Of a stretch of DNA of 64,000 nucleotides, positions 53,801 through 63,415 are shown one piece after another. The notes under the pieces are model-generated. The model did not search any database, had not been told where the DNA came from, and saw only the letters and a program-made list of their open reading frames with translations. Position numbers and translations under genes: made by a program. Where the stretch lies: NCBI GenBank assembly GCA_905221615.1, contig CAJNDT010002868.1, positions 639,142-703,141 of the forward strand, given 5' to 3'. This stretch comes from Symbiodinium sp. CCMP2592 (taxonomy: Eukaryota > Sar > Dinophyceae > Suessiales > Symbiodiniaceae). The first letter of the stretch is position 1, and each line of letters begins with the position of its first letter.

Positions 53801-55682
53801 AACGCAGACCAGCTCGTGCTGGAGAGTCTCGAGGACCATGCAGCCAACAAGCAGCAGGTGGAGCACCTCTTGAACAACATCGCAGAGACCGCCGAGCCTG
53901 CCGAGACTGAGATTGCAGGCCCACCCAAGGCCCAAGTGGTCGTCGCCACTGCTGCAGGCCCTTCCAATGCCCAGGTGGTCGTGGCCGCTCCTGATGCAGG
54001 CCTTCCGATGGTCAAGTGGTCGTCGCCGCTGCTCTTCAGAGTGCTGGTGGCAGCAGTGACTCTTCCAAGCCGAAAACGTGGCATGACCTCGTGCTCAAGC
54101 TCAAAACTCTTAAGGAGTTCATGATGGAAGAGGAGTCCGCAGCTCTCCTCGGTGCTTTGTCGGCGGCTGCTGCTTTGGACAGTGGCTTGCTCAGCATCGC
54201 GGCAATCAGAGGCACTGCTCACAGATGCCAGTCCAGCTGGCATGAGCAGGTGCACGAGCTCGTTTTGGCTCGAGAGGCATCGCTCAGCTCTGGAAATCGT
54301 CAATCCCGAGTTACGGCTTAGATGCGAGTGCAGGAGAATTGCCAGCAAGCTGCTGTGTATGAGGGCAAGGCAGGCGAGATGCTGCAACCCCTGTTGGATG
54401 AACTGAATCCTCAGGTCCTCTTGTACCTCGTCAAGGATGGGACCGTCTGCTTGGGTGTGGCTACAACCGCGTTTCGCCGTGCCATCAAAAAAAACAAGCA
54501 AGGCCCTGGCTCCCGCAGAGTTCGAGTCAGCAAACCCTCTTTGCAGCCCCTGACGATTGCATCGTGCTCCAGGGTTCGGATTTTCAGGGCCCAGGGTGTC
54601 ACCGGCAATCCACGCCAGTTTGCCGTGCGCACGGCCTCTTCTGTGGATTTGCTGGATCCGGTGGGCTCCCTGTTGGGCCAGATCGTTCCGACCAGCATCG
54701 GCTTCTCCGGCTTCCAGGATGCCGGCGTGCTCGCGCTGCGCTTCACTGCTGAGCAGATCGAGTCCATCGAGGCCGTCAAAGCTGCTCCCGAGAATTTCGT
54801 GTGCGAAGATGCCGCTGAGGTTTCTGTGCCAGACGTGCAGCACGAGCTCTTCACTCACAGGAGCTTCCAGCCCACCGCCAAAGGCATCGAGAACCTCGTT
54901 CACTTCTTCGAGGCTCTGCCCAACTTGTATAAAGACAGGGGCTTCGACATATTGGAAGATGGCTGCTTCAAAGTCGATGGACAGCTGGTTCCGTGGGAAC
55001 AGCTGAAGTTTCAGGTGCCCGCCTACTTTGATGTGATCAGAAACGGTTGCAGCAAGCTGCAGTACGGCAAGCTCGTTTTGAACAAGCTGGTGGGGATCTC
55101 GGCCGAGCGAGGTGCAGAAGGCATCCGGAGTTTGAGGCTCCTCGTCCGAGAGGTCCGAAAAACGGCACTGCCAGTGCCTGATACTCAGCTCTGCTTCGCT
55201 TGGCTGCTGCAGTGTTTTTTTTCTCCGCGGGCCCTGTCACCCCTTTTGAAAACTCTAGGTTGCAGACGTGACCTCCTCAAGGGAGGCCGTTCTTCTGCCA
55301 AAGCTCGCATCTCAGATCTGTGCAAGGAAGAGCCCTGTGTCAATAGATCTGTCATACTTTTCGTTCTCCGCAGGTTGGAGTCACGACATCCTTATGGAAA
55401 CGACTCTTGGAATTGCCACGACCTCAGCGGAAAGCCGTTGGAACCTCAAAGCTTTTTGTTTGGGGCAAGTGTGCGAATTCCGGCATCGAGGTCCGCGCTG
55501 GGGCCACCATGGGCCGACCGTGGCAGTCGTTGAGAACAGCTCGCGATGAAAAAATCCGGCGAGCATTGCAACTTCCGCTCAGTGATGTCCTGCATGTCGA
55601 GAGCGAGAGAGAGCGAGAGCGAGAGAGCGAGATGGTCTGGATTGTGCGGTCCTGCAAGCTTTTGTGTGCACATGTTCCATGA
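50851..55682 (+). CDS. Multi-exon gene of unknown function with duplication-derived introns
   Basis: Proposed exons: 50851-50956, 51030-51284, 51373-51399, 51465-51558, 51671-about 51969, about 51971-52004, 52055-52150, about 52795-52960, about 53007-53120, 53144-53649, 53675-53974, 54040-54249, 54334-55152, 55259-55321 and 55374-55682. Most joins keep one frame. The protein starts Ser/Pro/Ala-rich, with VVVIEDTPP (a SUMO-interaction-like motif) near 51270 and Ala/Pro repeats at 51.8-52.1 kb. A middle part contains KICEHYFSRLKSWFRGTPSV, an acidic stretch follows, then a long folded-looking part (54334-55152) and a basic end with an Arg-Glu tail. No family was recognised. The first exon is chosen by the CATCTAG acceptor; upstream exons probably exist. 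Stretches at 52.8-53.15 kb are the least certain. A decayed gene with many indels is the main alternative. Confidence 0.6.
50957..51029 (+). other. Predicted 73-bp intron made of exon-derived repeats
   Basis: The upstream exon ends GACACCGAGACGACTGCTAAG before the donor GTGGTGAGG. Inside the intron the word GACACCGAGACGA appears twice more, then the acceptor GCGCAG followed by G. Removing it links TETTAK to GGDSSAIS in phase 0. Confidence 0.55.
51559..51670 (+). other. Predicted 112-bp intron equal to a tandem duplication
   Basis: The segment from about 51531 to 51752 is a tandem duplication with a 112-bp period. Each copy contains CATTGGACAG|GTTCTCAG. Cutting from the first GT (51559) to the second AG (51670) removes exactly one copy and restores one frame (AHWTG-SQPDGKKKDDAARD). 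Confidence 0.6.
52005..52054 (+). other. Predicted 50-bp intron equal to a tandem duplication
   Basis: A 50-bp unit (ACCGACTC.GCAGCCGACC...) is repeated at about 51969 and 52019. Cutting from GAG|GTGAAG to TTTGAG|GTGATG removes one full unit in phase 0 and joins DPVLSE to VMPEKAPNT, matching the sister repeat DPKLPEVKGDKAPNT just upstream. Confidence 0.5.
52303..52785 (+). repeat. Three tandem copies, 156-177 bp unit, probably intronic
   Basis: Copies start at 52303, 52480 and 52636 with ATGATCGCAGTCCCGAAGAT. Copies 1 and 3 share the long inner block (GGGCCGAAAATGGAAACCCC...TTTCGGGACGTACACC...GTTTCCAATTAAC); copies 1 and 2 share TAGCTTTGGGCAGGTT..CTGGTATTGCGGGCTC. A partial copy precedes them (52230-52300). 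The inner block is bounded by AATGGAAAC and GTTTCCAATT, a weak inverted pair. They lie after the strong donor GTGAGT at 52151, so most likely inside one intron of the gene. Confidence 0.75.
53144..53649 (+). CDS. Exon with HYFSRLKSWFRGTP motif
   Basis: A 168-codon open stretch, the most protein-like part of the gene's middle: it has alternating hydrophobic and charged segments, with AYFLVLMNLQHVQLVYGKHG and YAEKICEHYFSRLKSWF. It stays open until a frame change at 53650-53674, where a 25-bp GT...TATAG|G segment would join ALTMSWIT to ADFAAWYKSEGKK in phase 0. A 25-bp intron would be extremely short, so a sequence error or another donor upstream is possible. Its 5' border (CAG at 53143) is uncertain. 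Confidence 0.5.
53975..54039 (+). other. Predicted 65-bp intron inside a 40-bp minisatellite
   Basis: Around 53936-54039 a unit starting GTGGTCGT(C/G)GCC and ending in CAG or CAA is repeated three times, at periods of 39 and 41 bp. Cutting from CCAG|GTGGTC (53975) to TTCAG|AGT (54040) keeps phase 0 and links SNAQ to SAGGSSDSSK. Without splicing the 41-bp unit would shift the frame. Confidence 0.5.
54334..55152 (+). CDS. Largest exon of the unknown gene
   Basis: An 819-bp exon, phase 0 at both ends. The 5' border CAG|GAG removes an in-frame TAG (54319-54321) when spliced from CAG|GTGCAC at 54250 (84-bp intron). The 3' border is GAG|GTCCGA, joined by a 106-bp GT-AG intron to VADVTSSREAVLLPK. 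The exon encodes AVRTASSVDLLDPVGSLLGQ, FSGFQDAGVLALRFTAEQIE and YKDRGFDILEDGCFKVDGQL, a mix of helix- and strand-like segments with no recognised domain. The 383-codon frame on the opposite strand is its antisense shadow. Confidence 0.65.
55374..55682 (+). CDS. Last exon of the unknown gene
   Basis: Follows CGTTCTCCGCAG|G. It is joined in phase 0 to the preceding exon (55259-55321) through a 52-bp intron with the GC donor GCAAGG. It reads VGVTTSLWKRLLELPRPQRK, then a basic stretch (TARDEKIRRALQLPL), an Arg-Glu run from the GAGC/GAGA repeat, and ends at TGA. Confidence 0.6.
   Translation, partial: VGVTTSLWKRLLELPRPQRKAVGTSKLFVWGKCANSGIEVRAGATMGRPWQSLRTARDEKIRRALQLPLSDVLHVESERERERESEMVWIVRSCKLLCAHVP
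55599..55632 (+). repeat. GAGAGC/GAGCGA repeat inside the last exon
   Basis: About 34 bp of GAG(A/C) units, in frame as alternating Arg-Glu/Ser-Glu. An exonic microsatellite that can change tail length by expansion. Confidence 0.85.
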
Positions 55683-55696
55683 GTAAGCATGGCAAC

Positions 55697-55724
55697 GTAC
55701 AAAATGGAATTTTCCATTTTGTAC
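55697..55724. promoter_or_regulatory. Perfect 13-bp hairpin just after the stop codon
   Basis: GTACAAAATGGAA, a TT loop, then TTCCATTTTGTAC: 13 perfectly paired bases only 14 bp beyond the TGA of the unknown gene, followed by CCCCCC. It could be a transcript-end or processing signal, or the trace of a small palindromic element. Confidence 0.7.
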
Positions 55725-55958
55725 CCCCCTAGCCAAACAGTGGGGGATCCCGGAACCCAAAACTTCGAAAGCCTTGGACTCCAAAACACTGAAACCCCCG
55801 CAGTCAGTCGACAACCCATGGCACTTGTACTATTAGCAGCATTCTAAGCATTCATCACAGCCATTATTAGAACTGCGCTTTAGTGTCTATCTGTGGCACT
55901 ATCCTGACTACGGATATTCCTGCTAGTCTAATCATATCTGCCGGTTGAATGTCCCACC

Positions 55959-56060
55959 TGGTTTCGACAGCCCGAAGCATTTCAGGCCGAGTTGGCTGCT
56001 GCCGCAGCGGCCGCCAAGGCGGCTGAGGAAGAGGCGCGTTTGCTTCAAACGAGGTTTTGA
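55959..56060 (+). pseudogene. Short Ala/Glu-rich coding-like fragment
   Basis: 34 codons reading FRQPEAFQAELAAAAAAAKA, then AEEEARLLQTRF and a stop. The Ala/Lys/Glu pattern is that of a helical coiled-coil segment. It has no start or clear acceptor, so it may be an exon remnant or an unrecognised last exon. Confidence 0.25.
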
Positions 56061-59000
56061 GGAGGATTCTGTCGAAGCGTGTAAGGACTTAGTGTTTAGG
56101 ATTTTGGGCACTCCGTCTCAGGGTTAAATGTTAAGTAGGGTCGAGCGACACACATGATTTGGGATCATCTCGCTCTCGAAGGTGTGAGGCGGACCGTGGT
56201 TACCGAGGTTGCTGTTTCAGACGCAAGGGTCGTTTTTTGATACCACTGAGCTAAGCCATACCAAGCCTGAAACCTTGGACCGGGTGTGGAAGTCCAAGTG
56301 CTTGAGATGAGTCACCGTCGTCTGTGGACCTCAAAGGACAAAAGTTTAGGGATTTGGATTTGGCTGCGGCATTCATGAAGATGCATCGACGGCTCCTATC
56401 CATGTGCATCGATGTGCATCGAGGGGGGTTGAGGCGAGCTGCATGCGCTTCATCTCCGGTCGGCAATCTCAGCCTGACTCTGAGTCTCAACGAATAAGAG
56501 TCCTCCTCCCCGTCCTCCTCCGAAAAAAGCAAATCAGCCAACGTCGCCGATATCCTCCTCCGTTTCCCTAAGGCCATGACCTGACGTCTGAGAAATTTCC
56601 CATTTTCTGAGTTCGGATGGAGACTTTCAGGACTTTGAAGCTGAACCCTACCCCCGAACCTGAAAGCCTCCAAGCTTTCAAAGCCCGTTAAAGCCTAAAG
56701 CCGCCGCGCTTTCAACCTGAGAGCGCCAGGCGATGCAGCGTGCAGCAGAGGAGGATCCTCTGGCAGGCGAGAACGGACACAGTTCGTTAATATTGGTGAC
56801 GGACAGGTATCACCTGCGTAGTGACGAGTGACGAGTGTTCGTTCTCTTGAAACATTCACCGCAGATGGCATCTTTGGACAGAGGCAAAGGACGTCACGAT
56901 GATGCATGGGGAATCTGTTTCCTTAGGTGCTGAGTTCCAACTCTTCACCTATCTTCACCTCAAGCACTGGGTTCAAAGGATCGCAACTATTAAGCAGCAA
57001 GCAAAAGGAATTAAATTGTCGGGCACGGGCAATTTCTGTAAGGATCCCAACTTCCGCAATAGGACACAGGCTTTTCAAGAGCTCATCTATCCGAAGGATA
57101 AGCCTCAGCTTCGCCTGTCAGCACACGTCAGGTGCTCTGAACGTCGGTGCTGCCCCTAAGCGCGTCGAACTGTTCCTGAACCCTGAAGCTGCTACCACGT
57201 GAACCAACAGACCGCAAGCCATAGAATCCATGCGCAAGCTTCAAGCCTCAGCGATGTGCGAACCAAAGGGTTTCGGGTTTGTTTACTGAGTATCCCGGGT
57301 TCCACCACTTCCGGAGGTCCACCCCGCAGCCCGCGGGCAGCACCCAGCGAGCCGGTGGCGGTTCCGAACCAGCCGATCGAGGTCCCGAGAGTGCTTGCGA
57401 TTTTGTGACGGTTGTAGTGGTGGTAGCACTGCACTGATAGTCAGACTCATGTTCAAAACTCTCATCAACAGCGCATGATGTTCTTGCACTTTACTGCTTC
57501 TCATAACCATGCTGATGGTGGTGCCTTGGTTCGGTTGCTGCACGGTCCAGACATGAAGTGGGCTTCTGAATCGGCTCTGGTGGGTTGAAGGCTTCAGGGT
57601 GCCTTGTGTCTGGGATGTTTCAGATTCTGGTTTTTCTAGGAATCGCCCTCACACTTGCTAGGCTTTTGCATACCAGTTTGAGCCCATCAAGTTTGGGCCC
57701 TACACGAATATGAATCCTGGTGCGCTTGCACGAAAGGTTTTCGAGCAGAAGAAACGCCAGAACTTCCGGCAGCCTGGAGACAAAAAACTTAAACCCAAAG
57801 GTACAGGGCTACTGCGCTTCGCTTGTCTCTTCCGTGGTTCAGAGATGTGTTGCATGCAGTCTGGGCAAGCAAGCACATCAGGAAGTGATTATGGAAGTAA
57901 ATGAGTAAGCAAGCAACAGGCCAGGTTCTGCGGGATTTGTACAAGGCTAGGCGCAAGGTGTAGGAGGAGTCGAAGCTGTTGGAATTGTACAGGACGTATG
58001 GGCAGTTTCGGGCTTTCGGTGTTGTAGGAGTACCCGGTCGTTGGTTTGTGCATCTTGGCAAGTTGTATCACCGTCGCCATGAATTACCGTCGGTCTTAAC
58101 CAGCGTGAATATCGTCATCACCATCATCACTCTCTGCGTGTGTTTATTGATTGCATGCCTGACCGGCTTGTAAATTTAATGTTGCTGCTCCATGAGAGTC
58201 GCCGCTTTGGTCGCGAGTGCCATCATCATTACTATTGCTGTTCGTAGTATGGTTTTCCCGCTACTTTTGCCTGCGTCTGTGTACTTGGAGGTGTGAGCTG
58301 TAAGCCAATAGCGTCGTGAAACTTCAGAGCTCCGTAGTGCGAAGTGCGTTTAATGTTGGCAGCGCCAGCAAAAGCGATGGTTCCGTTTTCGCAGTGTTCA
58401 CTATGCGTGTCTTCGGGCCCGGAGGAGGATGCGACAAGAGGGCTTTCCTTGCCACTACAGTGGGCCCCTGGCCTGCTCCTGTGTGTTTTGAGACATCAGG
58501 AACCCGTGATGTCATCGCAATTTACACAACATCTTTGCGTTCTGGTGCCATTTTTGCTGAGGCCCGACATTTCAAAAAATCTCGCTATTCCATCAATGAA
58601 ACAACTATTGCCCAACAAGTCTCGAAACCTAAGTGGCAAACTTCCGGAAAGCTTGTCCGTCCTCAGCAGGTTTATGTTCCTTCACCATGAACTCATGCAC
58701 TGGTAGCATGGGCGCTATAATCGTTCGGCCATGGATGCTCTTGTCAATGGATGCTCTGCTAGCACGGATGTTATCATCGTTCGTGCATGCATTCTCCGGA
58801 CAACGGCTGCTGTGGCAACACGGACGTTACATCGGCTTGGATGCTGGCCACTGGATGCGCTTGTTCGGTCGTCATGACGGTGGTTGTAGTAGTACTCGTC
58901 GTCGGCAGCAGCGCAGCGGGCTGTTGCGTAACATTACGGCGTAGCTTTGCAAGTCTCCCTGCTGACCACCAGCAGCTGGCAAAAGTGTCATTGGGGATTT

Positions 59001-60494
59001 GTAACCTCCTCGTTGTATGTCACGTCTGTGGGTAACCTGCTAGCTGTGGAGTTCAGGGCAAGCATCCAAGCTTCAGTGCTCAAACATCAAGGAAAAATCA
59101 GAGCCTGTCCACTCCAAATCTGCTCGTCTTTAGCTTCCATGAACAGGAAAAGCCACGACCCAGCATCCCAGCCGAGGAAGAATCGCGATCCTACAGCCGA
59201 GGATCCGAACACACTGTCGAACTGGCTGGAAGGCCTGAAGGGCACTGCTTAGAGAGAGTTTTGGGGGTCCATGTATTTCCTGTAGAATTCTTCAAAAACC
59301 ACGCAGGCCTCGCAAGCGCTGTATGGTTTGGAAGCTTGAAATCCCGAATCACTCCAAAAAAACGACCTCAAACACTTTCCTCTCAAGACTTAGGCGCTCA
59401 CCAGAAGAAACTACAGACTCTGAAACCAGACCTTCCCGCCACCCGTTTAAGAAAAGATAGCCCAAACGAAGCGAAGCCTGAAATTGCCAGGTCAGAGCCT
59501 GACTTCCCAGACCACCGCCACCACAGCCACAACCAAGCGAACACGCTTTTCAGCTCCCCGGAACGGAGATAGACGTTAAGGGCAAAGGTTCTTTGTTGGA
59601 GCCTGCAAAGTTCAGACTTCACGGAAGTTTCCGCCAAGCGTTGAAGAGATTGACAAGATATGTTGCGAACACTCCCGTCGGACCTTGTTTGATACTTTTC
59701 GGCTGGTTTGGCCTTTTTCGGAGAGCGCGCCTTGCATCTGAAGGATTTGCTGGATAACGATGAGAGTGGGCGGCCTCTGCCAGAATCTCCAAGTAAACTG
59801 TGGTGCCATGTGTAGGTGGGTTGCCTTGTTGACAAGATGCTGAGCCGAGAAATAAAACAGCAACGTTTGGCATGGAACTGTACCTTTGCGTTACCGGGCT
59901 CTGGGCTGCGATGCTCAACAGCAGGCTGACCCACAGGCACTATCGCTGTAGTCTCGCGCACAGTCCACTGATGCTGAAAAATCCATGCCTCTAATCTTTT
60001 TTCAGGTTTTTGGCCATGTTTGGCTTTGTCCACTGTTGTACATGTTCAGGTGCTGTTGTGACTGTGCCCGAAGCACGGCTATCCGGCGTAGCACGGTGTG
60101 CACTGACTGAAGGTTGTACTAAGCAAGATCCACCCATGTTTCGCGCGAACAGCTGCTGTGCACATGAGCCATGAGACAGAAAATGATCCGAACATCAAGT
60201 AACGACTTCCTCCACATATCTGCACTAAGAAAAGATCCATGATGAGCATGAGATGCCAGCCAGATCTCCTTAACCTTAGCTGAGCATCCAGACTCCGACA
60301 TTCTAAGCAGCCAGCCAGCGCTGGGTTTCGGTTTTGTTTGTCACCGCCGTGTCCGCATGTATGTTGCCCGCTTTGGAGCCACTTCTGAGGTATTTAGTAC
60401 AGTAGTGTTTTTGTCGGTGCTTGGGGTTTAGGGACTTGGATTTCGGGGTTCAGTGTTTGCGAGTTCTTCAAGCCCATGGGCCAATCTGCTTAAG
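56061..60494. other. Spacer with no resolved gene
   Basis: Open frames at 58316-58690 (+) and 59398-60033 (-, 211 codons) have no domains or splice support and are near the length expected by chance. No exon is called. Confidence 0.4.
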
Positions 60495-60556
60495 TCCTTT
60501 CCTCTCTCACTCTCTCTTCGTCTCTATCTCTCTCTCGCTCTCTCGCTCTCTTTCAT
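60495..60556. repeat. (CT)n-rich microsatellite
   Basis: Imperfect CTCTCT/CTCGCT units of about 60 bp. Confidence 0.85.
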
Positions 60557-62731
60557 TCACTCCGTCGACTACCACGCCCTGGAAGAAGCCTTAGAACGCT
60601 GAACCCATGTCCACACCCTCGACTGGATGCAAAAACCTGGTGACTGCCAAACCATCTTCTCACCACCCCAGGAAGGTGCCAGACCTGCCAGTTGAAACCC
60701 GAACCCTTGATTTGCTTCGAACCATGGCTTGCATAATACAGCACAGCGCAATGAGATGATACAGCATATTTCATTATGTGGTTCTCACATATCATAGCTG
60801 AACTTGAAGCATGCAACCATTACGAATTGAAACGCGCCTCTGCCGAGGATCTGAGCATGACCTCCCTCGCGACGTCGATCTGTAGCGAGCCTCCGACCAC
60901 CTTCCAGGCCTCCCTCGGTTGTCATGGAGAATACTAATACCAATGCCAATACTATCCAATACTAATACCTGTGCTACTGCCACCACTGCCGCCGCCACCG
61001 CCACCACAAAGTTGAAGCCCTGGAAACGAGAATCCACCAACGCAGCCCTATCAGAAATGTCAGCGCAGAGCCGACGGAGAGATCACATTTAGCTCATGCT
61101 TGAGAGTTTGCACAGTAGCAGTTTTCTACTTCCTTAACCTGTCCAAAAAGCCGCGAGCCCAAACTCCGAAGCCCCTCAAAGTTAAAGGATCTTCCGCAAG
61201 GTCGATTTCCGACCACACAAGAGGGCTTTTGCCCTGAACCAGTGCCTTGGCAGTTTTCCAGAGCTGAAGACTGAAGATACGGGTTCAGGGTCCAGCTGTT
61301 GGAGGCTTGCGGCGCCCGGATTAGGACCCAGGCTGATTTTGCTTTAAGGCTTTGAGGGTTTAGGGCTTCCAGGAAGCTCAAACGAAGTGCGATGTTGGGA
61401 GACAGCCTTGGGCCATGCCGCAAGGCCCTCCTCTGCCTTTGCCCTCTCAGGAACGATTGGAAGCCGGTGAACCAGCATGAAGCAGGCCCGCAGAAATTGG
61501 CGGAACATTTAGGGTTTGGGGTTTCGGCTGGAAAAAGGAACCACCACTTCGAGCCAAACAAAGCATACAAACTGCAAGGACTCTTTAGCTTGTGCAGAGC
61601 CAGCTGAAGCTAGGTTTGAGATCTGAGAGTCTGGGGTTTAAATTTAGGATTGTGATCGGGGGTACGTTTGGGGTGTCTTCGGGGCATGAGGCTCCAATCT
61701 GGGGTTCACGGGCAACGCAAAACTGGCATCCAAACAACAACCTGCCAAAAGGTGGTCACTATGATGACTATCGATATTGCCCGCAGAACACACGGGATGC
61801 GGCAACAGCAACCGAACGACACCTACCACAACGACACCAAAAAGCACTCCGACAAAAGCGAGCCACGGCGAGATGTCGACTACGAACCATCGATCATCAC
61901 CAGCACCAGGCTTAGCGTGCAGAAGACATCACTGCTCAAAGATTTTGCACGAATGCCTGAAGGCGCAATGACAGAAACACATGAAGGCAGGCTTAGATTA
62001 AACACGGCATTGGCATGTCATAGTGTAAGCTACTTGCAGGAGCACTCCGGGACGGACTTCCCAACATGGGCCTTCCCGATTGTGAGCGCTTGCAGACCAC
62101 CTTCGAGGAACCTTGCTGACTGCTCCATGGGTTGAGGTCGAAGATGGCCGAAGGTTTGAGACATGGGGATGGGGGACTTAAGGGTGCAGGGGATTGGGAT
62201 GGTCACATTGCTATAGAGCTTCTGGTTTTGGGATGTATTTCAGTTTAGGTCCTTGGCGTTGCACAAAGAGCAGAAGATAACAGAAGATCCTTTGCACCCA
62301 ACTCTGGGCCCCTACTCACTGCAAGCGCTTTTCAAAGACAGCATGCCATAAGTAGAGCTCACGCAGGTTCTTGTCTGGATAGACAGGCAATGACCCCCAC
62401 GTGCGAACTGCGAGTCTACTTTGCCGACAGTCGTAGCCGTACTCTTCATTGCTGTCGTCGTAAGTGTGGTGGCACTTGTTGCGACAATAAAGTTAATCGC
62501 ATGTAAATGTTGTAAGGGTAGCAGCGGAGGATTGGGGCGGAGACAGGAGCAGCCATCGTCATGTAGCGAACATTTGTTCTGGTCACTGTCAGTGTGGTTA
62601 GAATCAACAGACCTAGGAGCAGAAGTGCTCAGTAATCTCTTCAAACGCAAGGAGCATAGACACAACACCAGCACTATTTTAATCGCATCACTGTTAGCAG
62701 GTTTTGCCAATTTCCACAATTTGTGCTGCAG
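60557..62731. other. Spacer or intron before the 62.7 kb exon
   Basis: A 155-codon + frame at 61668-62135 looks moderately protein-like (Asp/His/Thr-rich, with DVDYEPSIITSTRL) but has no family or clear borders. The rest is spacer, with AATACTAATACC words around 60935-60970. Confidence 0.35.
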
Positions 62732-62983
62732 TCATGCAAGGACCAGTTTGGCTCTGCTGCAGCGACCCGCAGTCTGCACAAGAAGATGTATGAGAAGGTG
62801 CTATGGCATGGTCACTCTACGGATGGTCCAGGAGTGTACCAGAGTTTTGAGACGCTTGTGCAGATTTCTGAGGGCATCCGAGGATTGGCCGTTGCCCTGC
62901 AGGGTGTCTTGATCTGCGGGTGCTTTGACAGGGCTTACTCTGCGGGTTTTTATTCGGAGGCCGACGAGCAAGTGCGGAGGTGA
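62732..62983 (+). CDS. Candidate exon of an unknown gene
   Basis: After the acceptor TTGTGCTGCAG it reads SCKDQFGSAAATRSLHKKMY, then EKVLWHGHSTDGPGVYQSF, ETLVQISEGIRGLAVALQGV and LICGCFDRAYSAGFYSEADE. Codon choice (CAG, AAG, GAC, CTG) is coding-like and the frame is open for 84 codons. A donor GTGCGG or GTGACA near 62970 would end it before the stop at 62981-62983. No family is recognised. A partly overlapping 163-codon frame (62421-62912) in another phase is less protein-like. Confidence 0.45.
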   Translation, partial: SCKDQFGSAAATRSLHKKMYEKVLWHGHSTDGPGVYQSFETLVQISEGIRGLAVALQGVLICGCFDRAYSAGFYSEADEQVRR

Positions 62984-63242
62984 CAGTTTAATGCAGAGTT
63001 GTATCTCCTCAGGCTGGAATCATGATTCATGGCTTGGAGAGAGAAGGCTGCTGCGCAGCCAACTCACAGCGTGTTTTGTTGCCTCTGACGCAAACGCCGT
63101 GAGCATTTGGCGAAGCAATCCTTCTATTCCGTCGTGAGCCTGGTCGGCCGTGGGCGGTAGAGGCTTGCACATCATGTCGAGGAGTGACTATGACCCGACG
63201 CAACCCTTCACCCTGGACCAACAAGATGTCTTGACCTTACAG

Positions 63243-63346
63243 AATGGCAGCCGGGGCGACAGACTAATGAGGATAAGGCGGAAGAGGCGGAGGAGGAGGA
63301 TGATGGTGGTGATGCTGTTGGTGATGGTGGTGGTGATGATGATTGA
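63243..63346 (+). CDS. Candidate acidic C-terminal exon
   Basis: After ACCTTACAG the frame reads EWQPGRQTNEDKAEEAEEED, then a Gly/Asp-rich tail and a TGA. It is partly built from the GAT/GGT microsatellite. It might be the end of the gene represented at 62.7 kb, but linkage is not shown and the acceptor is not followed by G. Confidence 0.25.
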
Positions 63347-63415
63347 TTGATGATGATGGTGATGCTGATGATGGTGCTGGTGGTGGTGGTGGTGGTGGTG
63401 GTGGTGGTGGTGATG
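63290..63415. repeat. (GAT/GGT)n triplet microsatellite
   Basis: About 125 bp of GATGGTG units, with a perfect GGT run at about 63377-63408. Confidence 0.9.

Noticed and set aside
53752..54903. 383-codon open frame on the - strand
   Set aside because: Antisense shadow of GC-rich exons on the + strand; the + strand has consistent splice borders and a better protein composition.
59398..60033. 211-codon - strand frame
   Set aside because: Length near the chance expectation for 64 kb, no domain, and strand opposite to all supported exons.
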